From positions 88,037,601-88,101,600 of the forward strand of contig CM057472.1 of the NCBI GenBank assembly GCA_030035585.1: 64,000 nucleotides of DNA, in the 5' to 3' direction. Source of the DNA: Dugong dugon. Taxonomy: Eukaryota > Chordata > Mammalia > Sirenia > Dugongidae. The position numbers and the translations under genes are program-made. Each line of letters starts with the position of its first letter. Position 1 is the first letter of the stretch. The notes beneath the pieces were generated by a model, which did not search any database, was not told the origin of the DNA, and saw only the letters and a list, made by a program, of their open reading frames with translations. This document shows positions 21,640 to 33,145 of the stretch, piece by piece.

Positions 21640-24600
21640 AGCTGAACAAGGAGGAAGCTCAGGTAGTATGGAAACTTTTCTGCTTTAGTTCCATTTGAAG
21701 AGCCTATGTCTGCCCCCTTTTCACTTCTCTTCCTGATTGATTACCACTGCTCAGTTAATACTGAATTCTCTTCTTTTCCAAACCCTGACGTTTCCCTCAG
21801 CGTTTCTACTAATGTAAACTGTTAAAGCTAAATTTTGCTGTGATTTTTACCCCCATGGAGAAACATGTATTACAGGAACAACTAATCCTTTATAACTCAG
21901 AAGGCCCTGGGGGCTTAATTGCATTACAGAATCATACAATAATAAATGCCCAGCCATACATCACCAGGGTTAAATCATTTTCAGTATGTAATCCACTTTA
22001 AACACAGCCTCTGGCTCAGAGCCCTTCATGTGGTTAAGTGTTCAATAAATATTTGAAAATTTAATTTATTAATTTTTACTCCAACATAAAGAAAAAGTTT
22101 ATGTAGATAACCCTCAGTTATCTGTAAAAATCACTCAGTTGGAACACTTCATTTTCTAGTAGTGTGAGATGAATTAGTTGTCATTATACCATCATGATGT
22201 TCCTAGTATTGTCTATGGGCATTAAAAACACAGTAATGTAGTTTAATTGAAGGGAAATACATGTTTGCGTTGGTAATAATTACATATTACCTTTAAAGAA
22301 ATAAAGGGTTATTAATTTAGAATAATGTCAACTCATAACAAAACTGTTGCTTATAGAGGTCCTGCTTTAAGGATCTCGTGATGATTTGCATGTAATTAGC
22401 ATACTAGTTCTACCCTGAGCCTTGCTGATTCCTGTGCCCTCTGTAGCTCTCCCTTTGTGGGTACAAGCCGGCATCAGAGTAATGCACTAAGGTGTTATCC
22501 TGTAATTTTGTTTAAGCTATAAGTTTGACAATGACTTTTTTGACCCTTGAATGACATAATTCCCTTAAATATGATCCTGGTTAACTTGTGTTCATATTGG
22601 CATGAATTTTAAATGAGACTTTGGAATCAGTACATGACATACATGAAAAATAACATATTTTGTATTTTTGCAAAAAAACTACCTGTGCTGATCAGAATTG
22701 ACCTCTGGGCACAAGACAGGAATGGCCTTCCATATGTTAATGGGAAATAAAGCAGGGAGGGGGGCTCCTAATTACTTTAGTTTATTAAGAATCCCAGGGT
22801 ACCTCTTAGAATGGTAGAGGTGATGTTAGCCCTTATGTCCTGGACATGATCCAGTTTAGGTAATTGCTAATTACAATCTGTCTACCAAATTCCGCTGGCT
22901 CTTGCCTCTGAATGTTATTTTTCTTCACTTAACAATATTTAACTATTATTTGCTCTTGATGTGTGGCTGTTAGAACATCTGCTGATTTCTACTTCTGTGT
23001 TTGGTATGATTTGCTTTTTCTTTCTTTGGTTGTTTATTATTATTATTATTATCATATTACTACTATTATTATCACTTTAGCTATTTTGGTAGATAAAAAA
23101 CAAAAACTGTAAAATTTTTAACTACTTTTAAACATTTAAGCTGTAATATGTTTTGTTAACCACATACGTGAACTTTCTGGGTCCACATTTGAAAATCTGG
23201 AACCACTAGACCTGCTGGTCATCCACAAAATACTCAACTATAAGGTGATAACAATTCAGAGGTTAATCACAGACTGATCAGAATTTGTAGTGTGTTCAGT
23301 TTTAGGACTGTGATCAAGACATGGGGCAGAGGTAGATGACAAATTAGACCATATGAAGGATGCAACCTATTCTAGAGCCTTCCCTAAATAAGGATGCCTC
23401 GATGTTGGGAGCTAGAGCATAGTCTGATTCTTTTTATGACAATTAAATGGAGCTGAAGTACACAAAGAGAAAGCGATGCATCAGAAAGATTTCATTCACC
23501 GTTAGTTTTCCACAAGATGCAGTGCAAATAATAACCAGGTATTCCACAGTGCTTTCATCTCTTTTTAAGAAACGAGATTGTTCTTACATCTGTTTAGACC
23601 TGAGCCCTTGATTTTTGCTTCAGAGGGAGGGATATCCAGGTTTTATCTATAATCTACCCTCAGTTATCTGGAAAAATCACTTAGGTGGAACTTCACTCAT
23701 TTTCTAGCAATGTCAGAAGAAGGAAGCATCTTTCTCTCTAGTCAATATGTACTGAGCCTTCCCAGTGGGCAAAGTGCTTAGAACTTTCAGGGATATATGA
23801 CGATACATGAGATATATGGACTGTAGATTCTGAACATGCCAAACAAATATATTTTGGCCTCAGTTTTACTCAGTCTACATAGGTTCACCAAGCTAGCACC
23901 TCAGAAGATGTTCTGACTGAAACAGCTTATTAGGGCCAAGCAAAATGTTTAAAAGACTCAAATATAATTTTCCATAATATTTCTAGATGGCTGCATTTTA
24001 GCCAGAGCTGGGAGGCTCTTCCTGTGGTTTTTAGTAATGAACCAAGTATCGTTTCCTGTGAGGATTGCAACACAATGATTCAGTGCCCAGCCTATGACTC
24101 ATATGATGAAGGGAGTAACCTGTTTTATGGGTGGCATGGTCTTCCACCACTGTTATTCATATTGAAATTCCATCAGAGGGAACAAATTGCTTCTACTGTG
24201 CGTAAGGACACCACTTAGTCACAAACGCCTTTTGAAATGGAAGTGAGGAGTAATGGTGGCAGAAGAAAATTGGCTGATAATTGTTCTCAGTGGCCATTTG
24301 GCTAGGAGGACAGATGTGAAGGTAATTGTGTCCTAGAGTTTCCAACTCCTGAGCATTCCTTCAACTCAAAATTGCTATGTTTGTGGGGTGCGTTTTTAAA
24401 CATGTGATTGTGGCTCTTAGACTTAAAAAAAAATGGGTATTTTCAGAATGTTCTGACTTTGAGATGTCAGACAAGATTTAGATGTCAGAATGATAAAAAG
24501 AAATGAAAGAAAAAAAGAAAAACACTAACGTTTAGTACTAGAGGGCTGAAGAAACTCCTGCTGGTTTCTGCAAGGCTATTTGTCTAGCTGCATATTATCT

Positions 24601-25124
24601 CTCTTTTTTGTTCTTAAGCTGTCCCTATCCTAGCCACATACCTCTTGCTGAGCAATCCCTATGGCCACTGTACTGAAAACATACTCATGCCTTCTATAAG
24701 CATAAAGCTAGGTAGCTTTGTGGTTTAGGAGGGAAAAATATCCATCTATTCACTGCCTTGTTTACTTGCACTAGCAGAGAAAACCATTAGAGAAAGGCTT
24801 CCTTTTTCCTAAGTGAAAGAACAAATAGGCACTGCATCCCCAGAGTTTCTGTGTTCGTTCTAATCAGGATGGATGATACTGATCTATTTTAAAAAATTAC
24901 TATGAAAGATCTGGGGGTGAATTTTGACTTCTATTTTAAAATGTGCAGGTCCCCCCATGGTACCCTCTAGTGGTTTGTACATTTCCAAAACTGGGACAGG
25001 AGAATGGAGGAACTAAAAACTAAAGGTGTTTTAGATGGGCCAAAGCTCTGTGTGTGTGAGAGAGAGAGAAAGAGAGGGAGAGAAAAATTTTGAGAGATAT
25101 TGAGAGAGAATTTTAAGCAGGTTT
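21640..25124. other. Repeat-poor block, possible regulatory DNA
   Basis: About 3.5 kb with almost no recognisable transposon, the longest such stretch here. It holds an octamer-like atttgcat at 22384-22391 beside taatta at 22393-22398, another taatta at 22769-22774, and taattgctaattacaa at 22861-22876. A TTA/ATT microsatellite lies at about 23034-23060. A ~60-bp dispersed repeat occurs twice (22108-22166 and 23652-23716). No exon is recognised; the 24024-24218 frame has no domain. A regulatory role is inference only. Confidence 0.35.
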
Positions 25125-25135
25125 ACGTATATTTT

Positions 25136-25480
25136 GTTGTTGTTGTTACCTGCCATTGAGTCGGCCCCTGACTTATGGTGACCTCATGCACAAGGGAAAG
25201 AAATGCTGCCTGATCCTACATCATCCCCATGATTGGTGGCAGATGAAACCACTGGGATCCATAACATTTTTATCGGCTGATTTTCAGAAGTAGATTGCCA
25301 AGCATTTCTTCCTGGTCTTTATTAGTCTGGGAGCTCCACTGAAACCTGTTCAGCAACACATAAACCACTGTTAATAGATGTATGATGGCTGCACTGCACG
25401 TGAAATGCATTGGCCAGGAATTGAACCCAAGTTTCCTGCAAGGAAGGTGAGAATTCTACCACTGAATCATCACTGCCCCA
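25136..25480 (-). mobile_element. tRNA-Gly-headed SINE
   Basis: Reading the minus strand, the head near 25480-25410 has ggcagtgatgattcagtggt, agaattctcacc and gggttcaattcctggccaat (tRNA-Gly-like A and B boxes). The body has caggtttcagtggagctccc, ggaagaaatgcttggcaatc, and the 3' end runs to gccgactcaatggcaggtaa..caacaac. Flanks acgtatatttt (25125-25135) and acatatatttt (25481-25491) match at 10 of 11 bases, a target duplication. Same family as 1098-1441 and 38600-38948. Confidence 0.85.
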
Positions 25481-25491
25481 CATATATTTTA

Positions 25492-26590
25492 ATGTACTAA
25501 AAAAGGAACAATCATCTATAAGCATTATCAGACTGGACATATCCCCTAGTATCCCAGGGTCTTGCTAGTTTATAGGTATAAAGCTTTAATCTTTAACATT
25601 TACTGGATCAGTATCCCTACTGCCATGACTCTAAGTCCTTGGCCTCCAATTTGAATTTCCTTCCAACCTTCTTCCCACCTACCTCAGTTATTACCAGGTA
25701 GCCTCAGAGTTTTCCACATTAGATAACAATTGGTCTGTTCATGTGTTTTTTCCTCTTGGCCTGTTTGTTAATGGCTGCTTCCTATCAATCTACTTGGATT
25801 TATAATTGTCAATGAAGTAGTCTGCCATGAGAATGTTCCTTCATGGAAAATGCTGCCTCCTATGCTCTCCAGACTGGAAGTCCTCCAGGGACCAAAATGA
25901 GATCGAACCTTTCAAAGCCAAGTGGAATTCTCCACAGAAATGGAGAAAAGATCATTCTCCATAGAAGTCTAGCCAGATGCTGGGTTTTAGCTGTGGAAAA
26001 GACACACCTTTCTCTTTTCCCTGGTCACTACTGTAGTCCACACCAGGCACTCACTTATAGAATCCTCTCCCTCCTCTTCCTTCTCTTTTCCTCCTCCTCC
26101 TCCCCTTCCTCCTCCCCATCTTCTTACTCCTTCTTCAACAATATTTCTGCTTCTAATTCTATTTTAAATATTTTATTGAGAAAGTAGTGCTACTTTCTCA
26201 TTGGTTAGAAATTAAATGCTTTGTCTGAGGGGGTCAGTGCTCAGTCAGCCTGCATGATTTCTGATCAAAGTGGGACACAGGGCAGGTGAGGACAGGGTCT
26301 GTTGAGACCTGAGCTGGACAAGATGGAACACAGGAGGGAGAGCATTGGGGTCAGCCCACCCCAGACCCCTCTGCTTTGGGGGGACAAGATCAGCATGGCA
26401 TGCAGGATACTAGAAGTGGCTAAGGCACTCAGACATGGGTTTCAGGAAGCTTGTGTTCTGTAAAGTCTTTCAGGGGTGGCCTTTGGCAAGTTGTTTACCT
26501 CCCCGGGCCCCATTCTATCTGCCTACAGAAATCCTCTTGGTCCAGATGGGCTCTTTTCCTCCTCATGGTAACCTTCCACCCATGGGATCT
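25492..26590. other. Intergenic, with TCC/TTC-rich tract
   Basis: A pyrimidine-rich (TCC)n-like tract at about 26060-26130 produces a serine-rich low-complexity frame that is not a gene. No other signature. Confidence 0.5.
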
Positions 26591-27149
26591 TTTTTTTTTT
26601 TTATTATTATTATTGTACTTTAGAGGAAGGTTTACAGAACAAACTAGCTTCTCATTAAACAATTAGTACACATACTGTTTAGTGACATCGGTTAACAACC
26701 CCATGACATATCAACACTCCCCTTCTCGAAGCTGGGTTCCCTATTACCAGCTTTCCTGTCCCCTCCTGCCTTCTAGTCCTTTCCCCTGGGCTAGTGTGCC
26801 CTTTTAATCTCATTTTGTTTTATGGGACTGTCTAATCTTTGGCTGAAGGGTGAACTTCAAGAGTGACTTCATTACTGAGCAAAAAGGTATCCAGGGGCCA
26901 TAACCTCAGGGTTTCTGCAGTCTCTGTCAGGCCAGTAAGTCAGTCTTTTTTGTGAATTAGAATTTTGTTATACATTTTTCTCCAGCTCTGTCCAGGATTC
27001 TCTATTGTGATCCCTGTCAGAGCTGTCAGTGGTGGTACCTGGGCACCATCTAGTTGTACCAGACTCAGTCTGGTGGAGGCTCTGGTAGTTGCAGTACATT
27101 AGTCCTTTGGACTAATCTTTATTTTGTGTCTTCAGTTTTCTTCATTCTT
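26591..27149 (-). mobile_element. L1 3' UTR (elephant-type), 5'-truncated
   Basis: Starts with a poly-T (the poly-A tail) and ttattattattattgtactt, then the reverse complement of the same 3' UTR seen at 16-19.8 kb (ctttccccctgggc-like, ttggctgaagggtgaacttc, cagggtttctgcagtctctg, gtggtacctgggcaccatct, ttagtcctttggactaatct). Similarity stops near 27149 (cttcattctt). cttccacccatggg left of the tail and cttccatgggg at the right edge may be a diverged target duplication. Confidence 0.85.
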
Positions 27150-27203
27150 CCATGGGGTGTTTTTTCCATGTGCTGGTATTAGCACCTGTCTGAATAAAGG
27201 AAA

Positions 27204-27414
27204 GCCCCCCAAAACAAACCTACTGCCGTCAAGTTGATTCTAACTCTTAGTGACTCTATAGGACAGAGTAGAACTGCCCCATAGGGTTTCCAAGTCTATA
27301 ATCTTTATGGAAGCAGACTGCCACATCTTTCTCCTGAAGAGCTGCTGGTGGGTTCCAATCACCAACCTTTTGGTTAGCAGCCAAACACTTAACCACTGAG
27401 CCATCAGGGATCCT
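27204..27414 (-). mobile_element. AfroSINE, long subfamily with extra block, perfect target duplication
   Basis: Minus-strand copy: aagttgattctaactcttag, aggacagagtagaactgccc, then the extra block tctataatctttatggaagc..agactgccacatctttctcc, gctgctggtgggttccaatc, and the head ttagcagccaaacacttaac. The 13-bp tgaataaaggaaa is identical at 27191-27203 and 27415-27427. Similar extra blocks occur at 43393-43602 and, diverged, at 55177-55382. Confidence 0.95.
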
Positions 27415-27427
27415 TGAATAAAGGAAA

Positions 27428-28285
27428 AGAGAAGGTGAATGTAGAAAGGCTTTAAGGTCACAAAGCCAAGTCTCCCATCCCTACTTCCAACGTTCAGAGG
27501 TATTTAAATGACTCATCTGCTCATTTGTATCACAGGAGCTGCATGAGCTCTTTTTCCCCTCATATCAAACAACCTACACAGGGCAGACTCCCAGGTGCTG
27601 ACTCTGAAGGTCTTCAGACCCATTTAGGCCCTGAATCCCTCATTTAAACTCATCAGGGATCATTGGTACAGTTCTATTCATCCATTCTCTCCTAAACGAG
27701 TATCCAAATGCTGGTATAGAAAGTTGCCATCCAATGGATGAGTGTAATACGTGTCAGAAACCTTCTATAAGTTATGACATGGTTTCGTGACTGTGAAAAG
27801 ATTGACACATTAACATGGGCTAACTTTTATTAATCAAATGAACATTTTCTAACCCAAGACAGTGAACAAAATCCCATGTTTATTTATGCAAGGCAAACCT
27901 TTATTGATATTGCTAATCATTGCCCTTGCTTAGAGACAGAGAGGACCATTTAAAATGCCCCATTTAAACACAAAAGACACTAGAACGTATAGTAATACAA
28001 GTTAAAAAATATATATAACCACCTTGATTATCTATGACTAAAACAGATAATGGCATCCATGAAGACAGGCAGCTGCATGCTGACTTCTGGGGAGCAGCTT
28101 CACCTGAGAATAAATGGGCTTCTGTAAAGGTTACCCTGTGCCTTTGACTTTGTCTCCAATCTCTTGATCTAGTGACCCAGAAGACAATTCCCCAATGGAT
28201 CGAAACTCTGGGGAGGCAATTGGTGTTACTAGTTTTCACTTTTAGTCCTGAAAAAAAGCTTAGTTGCAAAAAATAATTGTAGTTA
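27428..28285. other. Intergenic, no gene recognised
   Basis: No signature recognised. The minus-strand frame at 27964-28269 has no domain. Confidence 0.4.
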
Positions 28286-28298
28286 GTGTGTGTGTGTG

Positions 28299-28331
<33 letters not shown>

Positions 28332-28333
28332 TT
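28286..28333. repeat. (TG)n microsatellite
   Basis: About 24 TG dinucleotides with one CG interruption. A long alternating purine-pyrimidine tract of this sort can form Z-DNA and is usually length-polymorphic. Confidence 0.95.
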
Positions 28334-28796
28334 AGGTGAGGAAGAAGTGTAAATGAACACGTTCAATTCAACAGTGCAAAATTCCTAATGATTGAGTCCA
28401 GAGCCCAACAAATTCTAGGGGAAGGTGGTCATCATTACCCTGATGGAAGCATAGAAGATAAGATTTAGAAGAAACCTTGTGACCCTCCAGTTGAACTTAC
28501 CAAATTCACAGGCCATCATTCAGTGGATCACTGCCAGCAGGACTCAGTGGACTATTTCTCAACTGATTTCCCTCTATGGAATGAATAAGGGATCTCTTTT
28601 GTGTAAGGTCTAAATGATGATTATTAAAGCAATGCAAGCTGAGCAGTTGATTATTGAATTCTGAAGATGGTTACGGTATCATGATAATTCGTGCTTCTTT
28701 TAAATCACATAAAACTCTCAAGTTGGAACTGTAGGTTATTACATATAAGTTTTAGTGGTGTCTTCTGTAGATCCTATTCTGCTTCATTACTTGCAT

Positions 28797-28824
28797 CACA
28801 CACATGCACACACACACACACATT
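28797..28824. repeat. (CA)n microsatellite, short
   Basis: A run of CA dinucleotides interrupted once by TG. Confidence 0.85.
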
Positions 28825-29234
28825 CTATGTCTTATGTAAACCCCTTGAAACTCTCTTGTTTAATAGTGACAGGGCAAATAGGACAGTTGGTCACTTAGTA
28901 AAACTTAAAATATCACAGTAGTATCCCCAGAGAATCCCTAGAGTAAATTATAAGTATTTGTAACATTAGATTTCATTTTCTAATGCTCTTCAGAACTCTC
29001 AGTTACAGTGTCAATCAATTATCTTGGATTTATCTTTAATTCTCATCAATTTCGTTTCTCCACAGGAGCCAGGCAGGCATCTATGTAACTTGCTGATTCT
29101 CCCAATTAGTACACTTGTGTTCACAGTGAAAGTTCCTAACACCATAGTCTTTGATGACACATCCAAGGAGCAACCCCACCCAGGCCAACTGCACTCCAAA
29201 AATAGTAGGATTATCTGGACTCATTTTTTGAGTT
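28825..29234. other. Intergenic, no gene recognised
   Basis: Open frames overlap on both strands (29011-29311) and show no domain. Confidence 0.4.
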
Positions 29235-29800
29235 GTCAGAGCAAAGTAGAAATCAAGTTCACTGGGTACTTATTATGTACCAGACTCTGTGCTAGGCATT
29301 GGGGACAATGATAAATGACATGCAAACTCTATCTTTTATAAGCTAACATTCTACAAGAAAAACACGTAAATCAATAATTGTATATGACAGATGTCATAAT
29401 ATGTGTACCAGAAAACCAAACCCGCTGCTGTCGAGCTGATTCCGACTCATAGGGACCCTATAGGACAGGGTAGAACTGCCCATAGGGTTTCCAGGGAGCA
29501 GCTGGTGGATTCAAACTGCCGACCTTTTTGGTTAGCCGATGTAGCTCTTAACCACTGCGCCACCAGGGCCCCATATACTTTTTTAAAAGGGAAAGCGGTA
29601 ACCTGGAAGGCAGATGAGTTTGTCTATTGATTGGAGTGTGGCTTCTGGCAAAGGATGACATGGATGAGGTATTGCCTTTTCAATCTAAAGATGAATAAGT
29701 GTTGATCAGACCATAAAGAAACCATTCAAAAGGAGCAACATGTACTAAGATCCAGAGGCGTGAAACAACATCAGGTATTTGGGTAAATAACTCAAGATGG
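29235..29800 (+). mobile_element. L2 3' region, split by an AfroSINE
   Basis: Left part: ctgggtacttattatgtacc, agactctgtgctaggcattg, gggacaatgataaatgacat, ttataagctaacattctaca. Right part after the SINE: aaaggagcaacatgtactaa, gatccagaggcgtgaaacaa. The order is that of an L2 3' end. The AfroSINE at 29411-29572 is the later insertion. Confidence 0.65.
29411..29572 (-). mobile_element. AfroSINE, short form
   Basis: Minus strand, near full length: gaaaaccaaacccgctgctg, gagctgattccgactcatag, ggacagggtagaactgccca, and the head ttaaccactgcgccaccagg. The head matches the family closely, suggesting a young copy. I could not define the target duplication. Confidence 0.93.
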
Positions 29801-31146
29801 CTAGAGGCCAGTTTTATTAGCATGTTATATGATCAAGTCTCTATGAAGCTAGTTGAGTTTTGTTTGTTTTTTTCAGTTAGGCATGTTCAACTCTTCTCCC
29901 CAGTAAGAAATTCCCGTAGTTCTGATTGATTCAGTCAGATTTTTTTTTTCTTTAAATCACTTTGACACATTTAGACACCATGTACCTTTGGTTCAAATGC
30001 TTAAGAATAGAATGTGTAAGGGAAGGGAGAGATCTAGATTCTGTCATTTAACAATTATTATTTCAGCTTACATCTGCTAGGTGCTATGCTGGAAGAGTTA
30101 TATAGTCTGTCACCATGCAGTTTTCAGTATTATTTGAGAGTCACAAATCCAAATGCCTAAAGGGGTGCAACAGGTGATGTAAAAGAAGGTACCTGGGCAG
30201 GTATAACACAACAGGGAGTGGTGGAGATGGAGGGGAACTGGAGAGCAGGTAGCTCTTTAGGTTGGCAACTGCTTTTCAGCTCCAGCCAGTTGTCATGCAG
30301 GGACAGTTTTGAAGATTTTTCAATTTTGAGTTTTTCAAAAATAATCTAGACATGTGGAATTTTGTATGGAAACTCCTGACTTGTAATGGTTAGAAACTAA
30401 TTCAGAACTTTCGCAAACCACTCATGGACCAGCACCGTGAAGGCCATGGCCAACCTTAGCTGCTCCAGTTTATGGACCGTTCACCTCCAGGGTTTCCTCA
30501 AGGGCTATGGGAAGGATGTCAACCCTTTGCTTTGTGGTTTTTGTGCATCACTTTCTTAAGAGGACCGTATGGAAACTCTGGTGTTCTCAGACATTTTTGT
30601 GGTTACTTGGCCATTCATAAGGATTATAGATGATAATGAAGTTGTCTTGGAGGGTTGCCATGTCCATGATGCGGTCACTTATCCAATTTTGTAATCCTTT
30701 ATCAATTCCCTCTACAGCTTGAAGGCCAGGCTGAAAATATGGTACAGAATATCAAGTGGTTTCAAATCAAGTCCAATCTCTGTTAGAACTTCAGCGTGAT
30801 AACAAGACATATTATTAATAACAATAGCACAGAACAACAATAATGTATCGTTATAGTGCAAATTCACCCTGATGTGTATGGCTAACTCTGGAAACTATTT
30901 TGCCATCATTAAGACTTTTTTCTTACCAAAGTCACACATTTTACATAGTATAAAAGTAAAAATTAAAAACAATCCCAGGGTTGACTGGAGTTATAGAAGG
31001 ATTGTAGGAGTATAAATAAACAAATATTCAATAGTAAAACTGGTCTAGACTATGATAATATACTCCCAACAATGCAAAATTTGCTGGAAAATCTCTTACT
31101 TTTTTCTCTCCAAGGTGGATGTTTGTTTTGCCGCCATTTTCTCAAG
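29801..31146. other. Intergenic; weak coding-like stretch at 30397-30785
   Basis: In one plus frame from about 30397 to 30785 roughly 120 codons contain only two stops and read like a decayed soluble or membrane protein (for example TVHLQGFLKGYGKDVNPLLC, then a stop and METLVFSDIFVVTWPF). I do not recognise a parent gene. It may be a very old processed pseudogene or chance. Confidence 0.25.
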
Positions 31147-31400
31147 GAGATGGCATAGCATAAAGGTTAAGAGTGCAGAATTTTGGTTCATACTACCTGG
31201 GTTCCACCACTTACTATCAATGTAACCTTACAAAAAGTATTCTACCTTTCTGGGCTGCAGTTTTCTCACCTGTAAATAGATCATAATAGTAGTATTTACC
31301 TTATGTACGATTAAGTATGATTAAATGAGATACTCCATGTTAAGCATCTAGCGTACTGTCAGATGCCTTTTATAGTGGCTGCTAATTAATTTTCTTATTG
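31147..31400 (+). mobile_element. MIR SINE, near full length
   Basis: MIR order throughout: gcataaaggttaagagtgca, cctgggttccaccacttact, tctgggctgcagttttctca, cctgtaaatagatcataata, ttaaatgagatactccatgt, taagcatctagcgtactgtc. Confidence 0.8.
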
Positions 31401-31855
31401 ACAGTATTATTACTGGAGCTTTCTGACTCTATGGATTGTTTTCCTTCTTTGTTTTATTTTTTCTCGACAGGCCTGAGATAATTAGCTAAATCTCATACTC
31501 GGCTTCTTTCTTTTCTTAATCATGTGCTATATTCTTTTCAAATAGAACTTTAGAAGCCATTGGAATAGACATAACAATATATTAAGTGAAATACCTAGAT
31601 AGAATACACAAGAGAGACCTTAGGCTAAACTTACATAGACGTGTTCCTCTCCTAGCTTTGGCAGGGTTCTACTTATATGTCAAGAAATTGCTGGACTAAG
31701 AAATACCTATGGAATTAGTGCAGTAAATAATCATGTGATCACTGCCAAACAGAAGTAAAGAACCGAGATTCATTGAGTTACTATCATGCACTGGATGGTT
31801 TACATGTTATCTTATTTGATCTTCAAAATGATACTATGAGAAAAGGATCATATTA

Positions 31856-33145
31856 ATTAGTTATAGTTGTGTAAAAAATTACCGCAGTTGACATCTAGGT
31901 CAATTGGCATAACAAAGTTTATTAAGAAAATGTTCTGCATCCTACTTTGGTGAGTGGCGTCTGGGGTCTTAAAAGCTAGCGAGTGGCCATCTAAGATACA
32001 TCAATTGGTCCCAACTCACCTGGAATAAAGGAGAATGAAGAACACCAAAGACACAAGGAAAGTATTAGCCCAAGAGATAGAAAGGGCCACATAAACCAGA
32101 GACTACATCAGCCTGAGACCAGAACTAGAAGGTGCCCAGCTACCACCAGTGACCACCCTGACAGGGAACACAACAGAGAGTCCCTGATGGAGTGGGGAAG
32201 GGTGGGATGCAGAACTCAAATTCTAGTAAAAACACCAGACTTTATGCTCTGACTGAGACTGGAGGAACCCCAGAAAGCATGGCCCCCGGATTCTCTGTCA
32301 ACTCAGAACTCAAACCATTCCCGAGGCCAACTCTTCAGACAAAGATTAAACTGGACTATGGGACATAAAATGATACTCATGAAGAGTGTGCTTCTTAGCT
32401 CAAGTAGATACATGAGACTAAATGGGCAGCTCCTGTCCAGAGGTGAGATGAGAAGGCAGAGAGGATCAAGAGCTGGTTGAATGGACATGGGAAATCAGGG
32501 GTGGAAAGGAGGAGTGTGCTGTCACAGTATAGGGAGAGCAACTTGGGTCACATAACAATGTATGCATAAATTTTTGTATGAGACAGTAACTTGAATTGTA
32601 AACTTTCACTTAAAGTACAACAATTAAAAAAAAAAAACAAAAAAAAACCACCCCAGAACTTAGTGGCTTAAAACAACAATACACATTATCTCTCACAGTT
32701 TCTGTTGGTCAGAAATTCAGGAGTGGCTAGGCTCAGCGGTTCTGGTTCAGGATCTCTCATAAGGCTGCTGTCAAAGTGTCCACCATCACTGCAGTCATCT
32801 GAAGGCTTGATGGAACTGGAGGACCCACTTCCAAAGTGGTACACTCACATACCTGGCAAGTTGGTGTTGCCCATTGACAGGAAGCCTCAGTTCTTCCACT
32901 CACAGGCCTCTCCATAGAATTGCTTAAGTATCCTCTGACATGGTTGCTGGCCTTCCCCAGGGAGAGTGAACCAAAAGAGTCAGGTAAAAGCATTTCTTTT
33001 TATGACCTAGCCTTAGGAGTCAGAATCACTTCTGCTGGATTCTAGTCACTAGAAGAGAGTCACTAAGTCTGGCTCACATTCAAGAGGCCTGTAAATAGCC
33101 TTCACCTCTCGAAGGGAGGAATGCTGAAGAGTGTGCTCACATATT
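31856..33145. mobile_element. Old LTR-like repeat, split by L1
   Basis: The left piece is short (gttatagttgtgtaaaaaat, taccgc, 31862-31888). The right piece begins accaccccagaacttagtgg, cttaaaacaacaatacacat, tctctcacagtttctgttgg, tcagaaattcaggagtggct and ends near acctctcgaagggaggaatg. This is a known old mammalian interspersed repeat by signature, probably MaLR-like; orientation is uncertain. The open frames across 32705-32993 are inside it and are not genes. Confidence 0.55.
31889..32639 (+). mobile_element. L1 3' UTR copy (elephant-type), 5'-truncated
   Basis: Begins at gacatctaggtcaattggca, the point that is internal to the 16-19.8 kb L1 at 19052, and runs through gcgtctggggtcttaaaagc, ggtgcccagctaccaccagt, atgagaaggcagagaggatc to a poly-A tail. 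It is non-coding. The copy at 53287-53992 starts at almost the same L1 position. Confidence 0.9.

Noticed and set aside
25843-26187. 114-codon frame with serine/proline runs
   Set aside because: The run is the translation of a TCC/TTC simple tract; no domain elsewhere.
32705-32993. Open frames on both strands suggesting an exon
   Set aside because: They lie within the old LTR-like interspersed repeat that starts near 32640.
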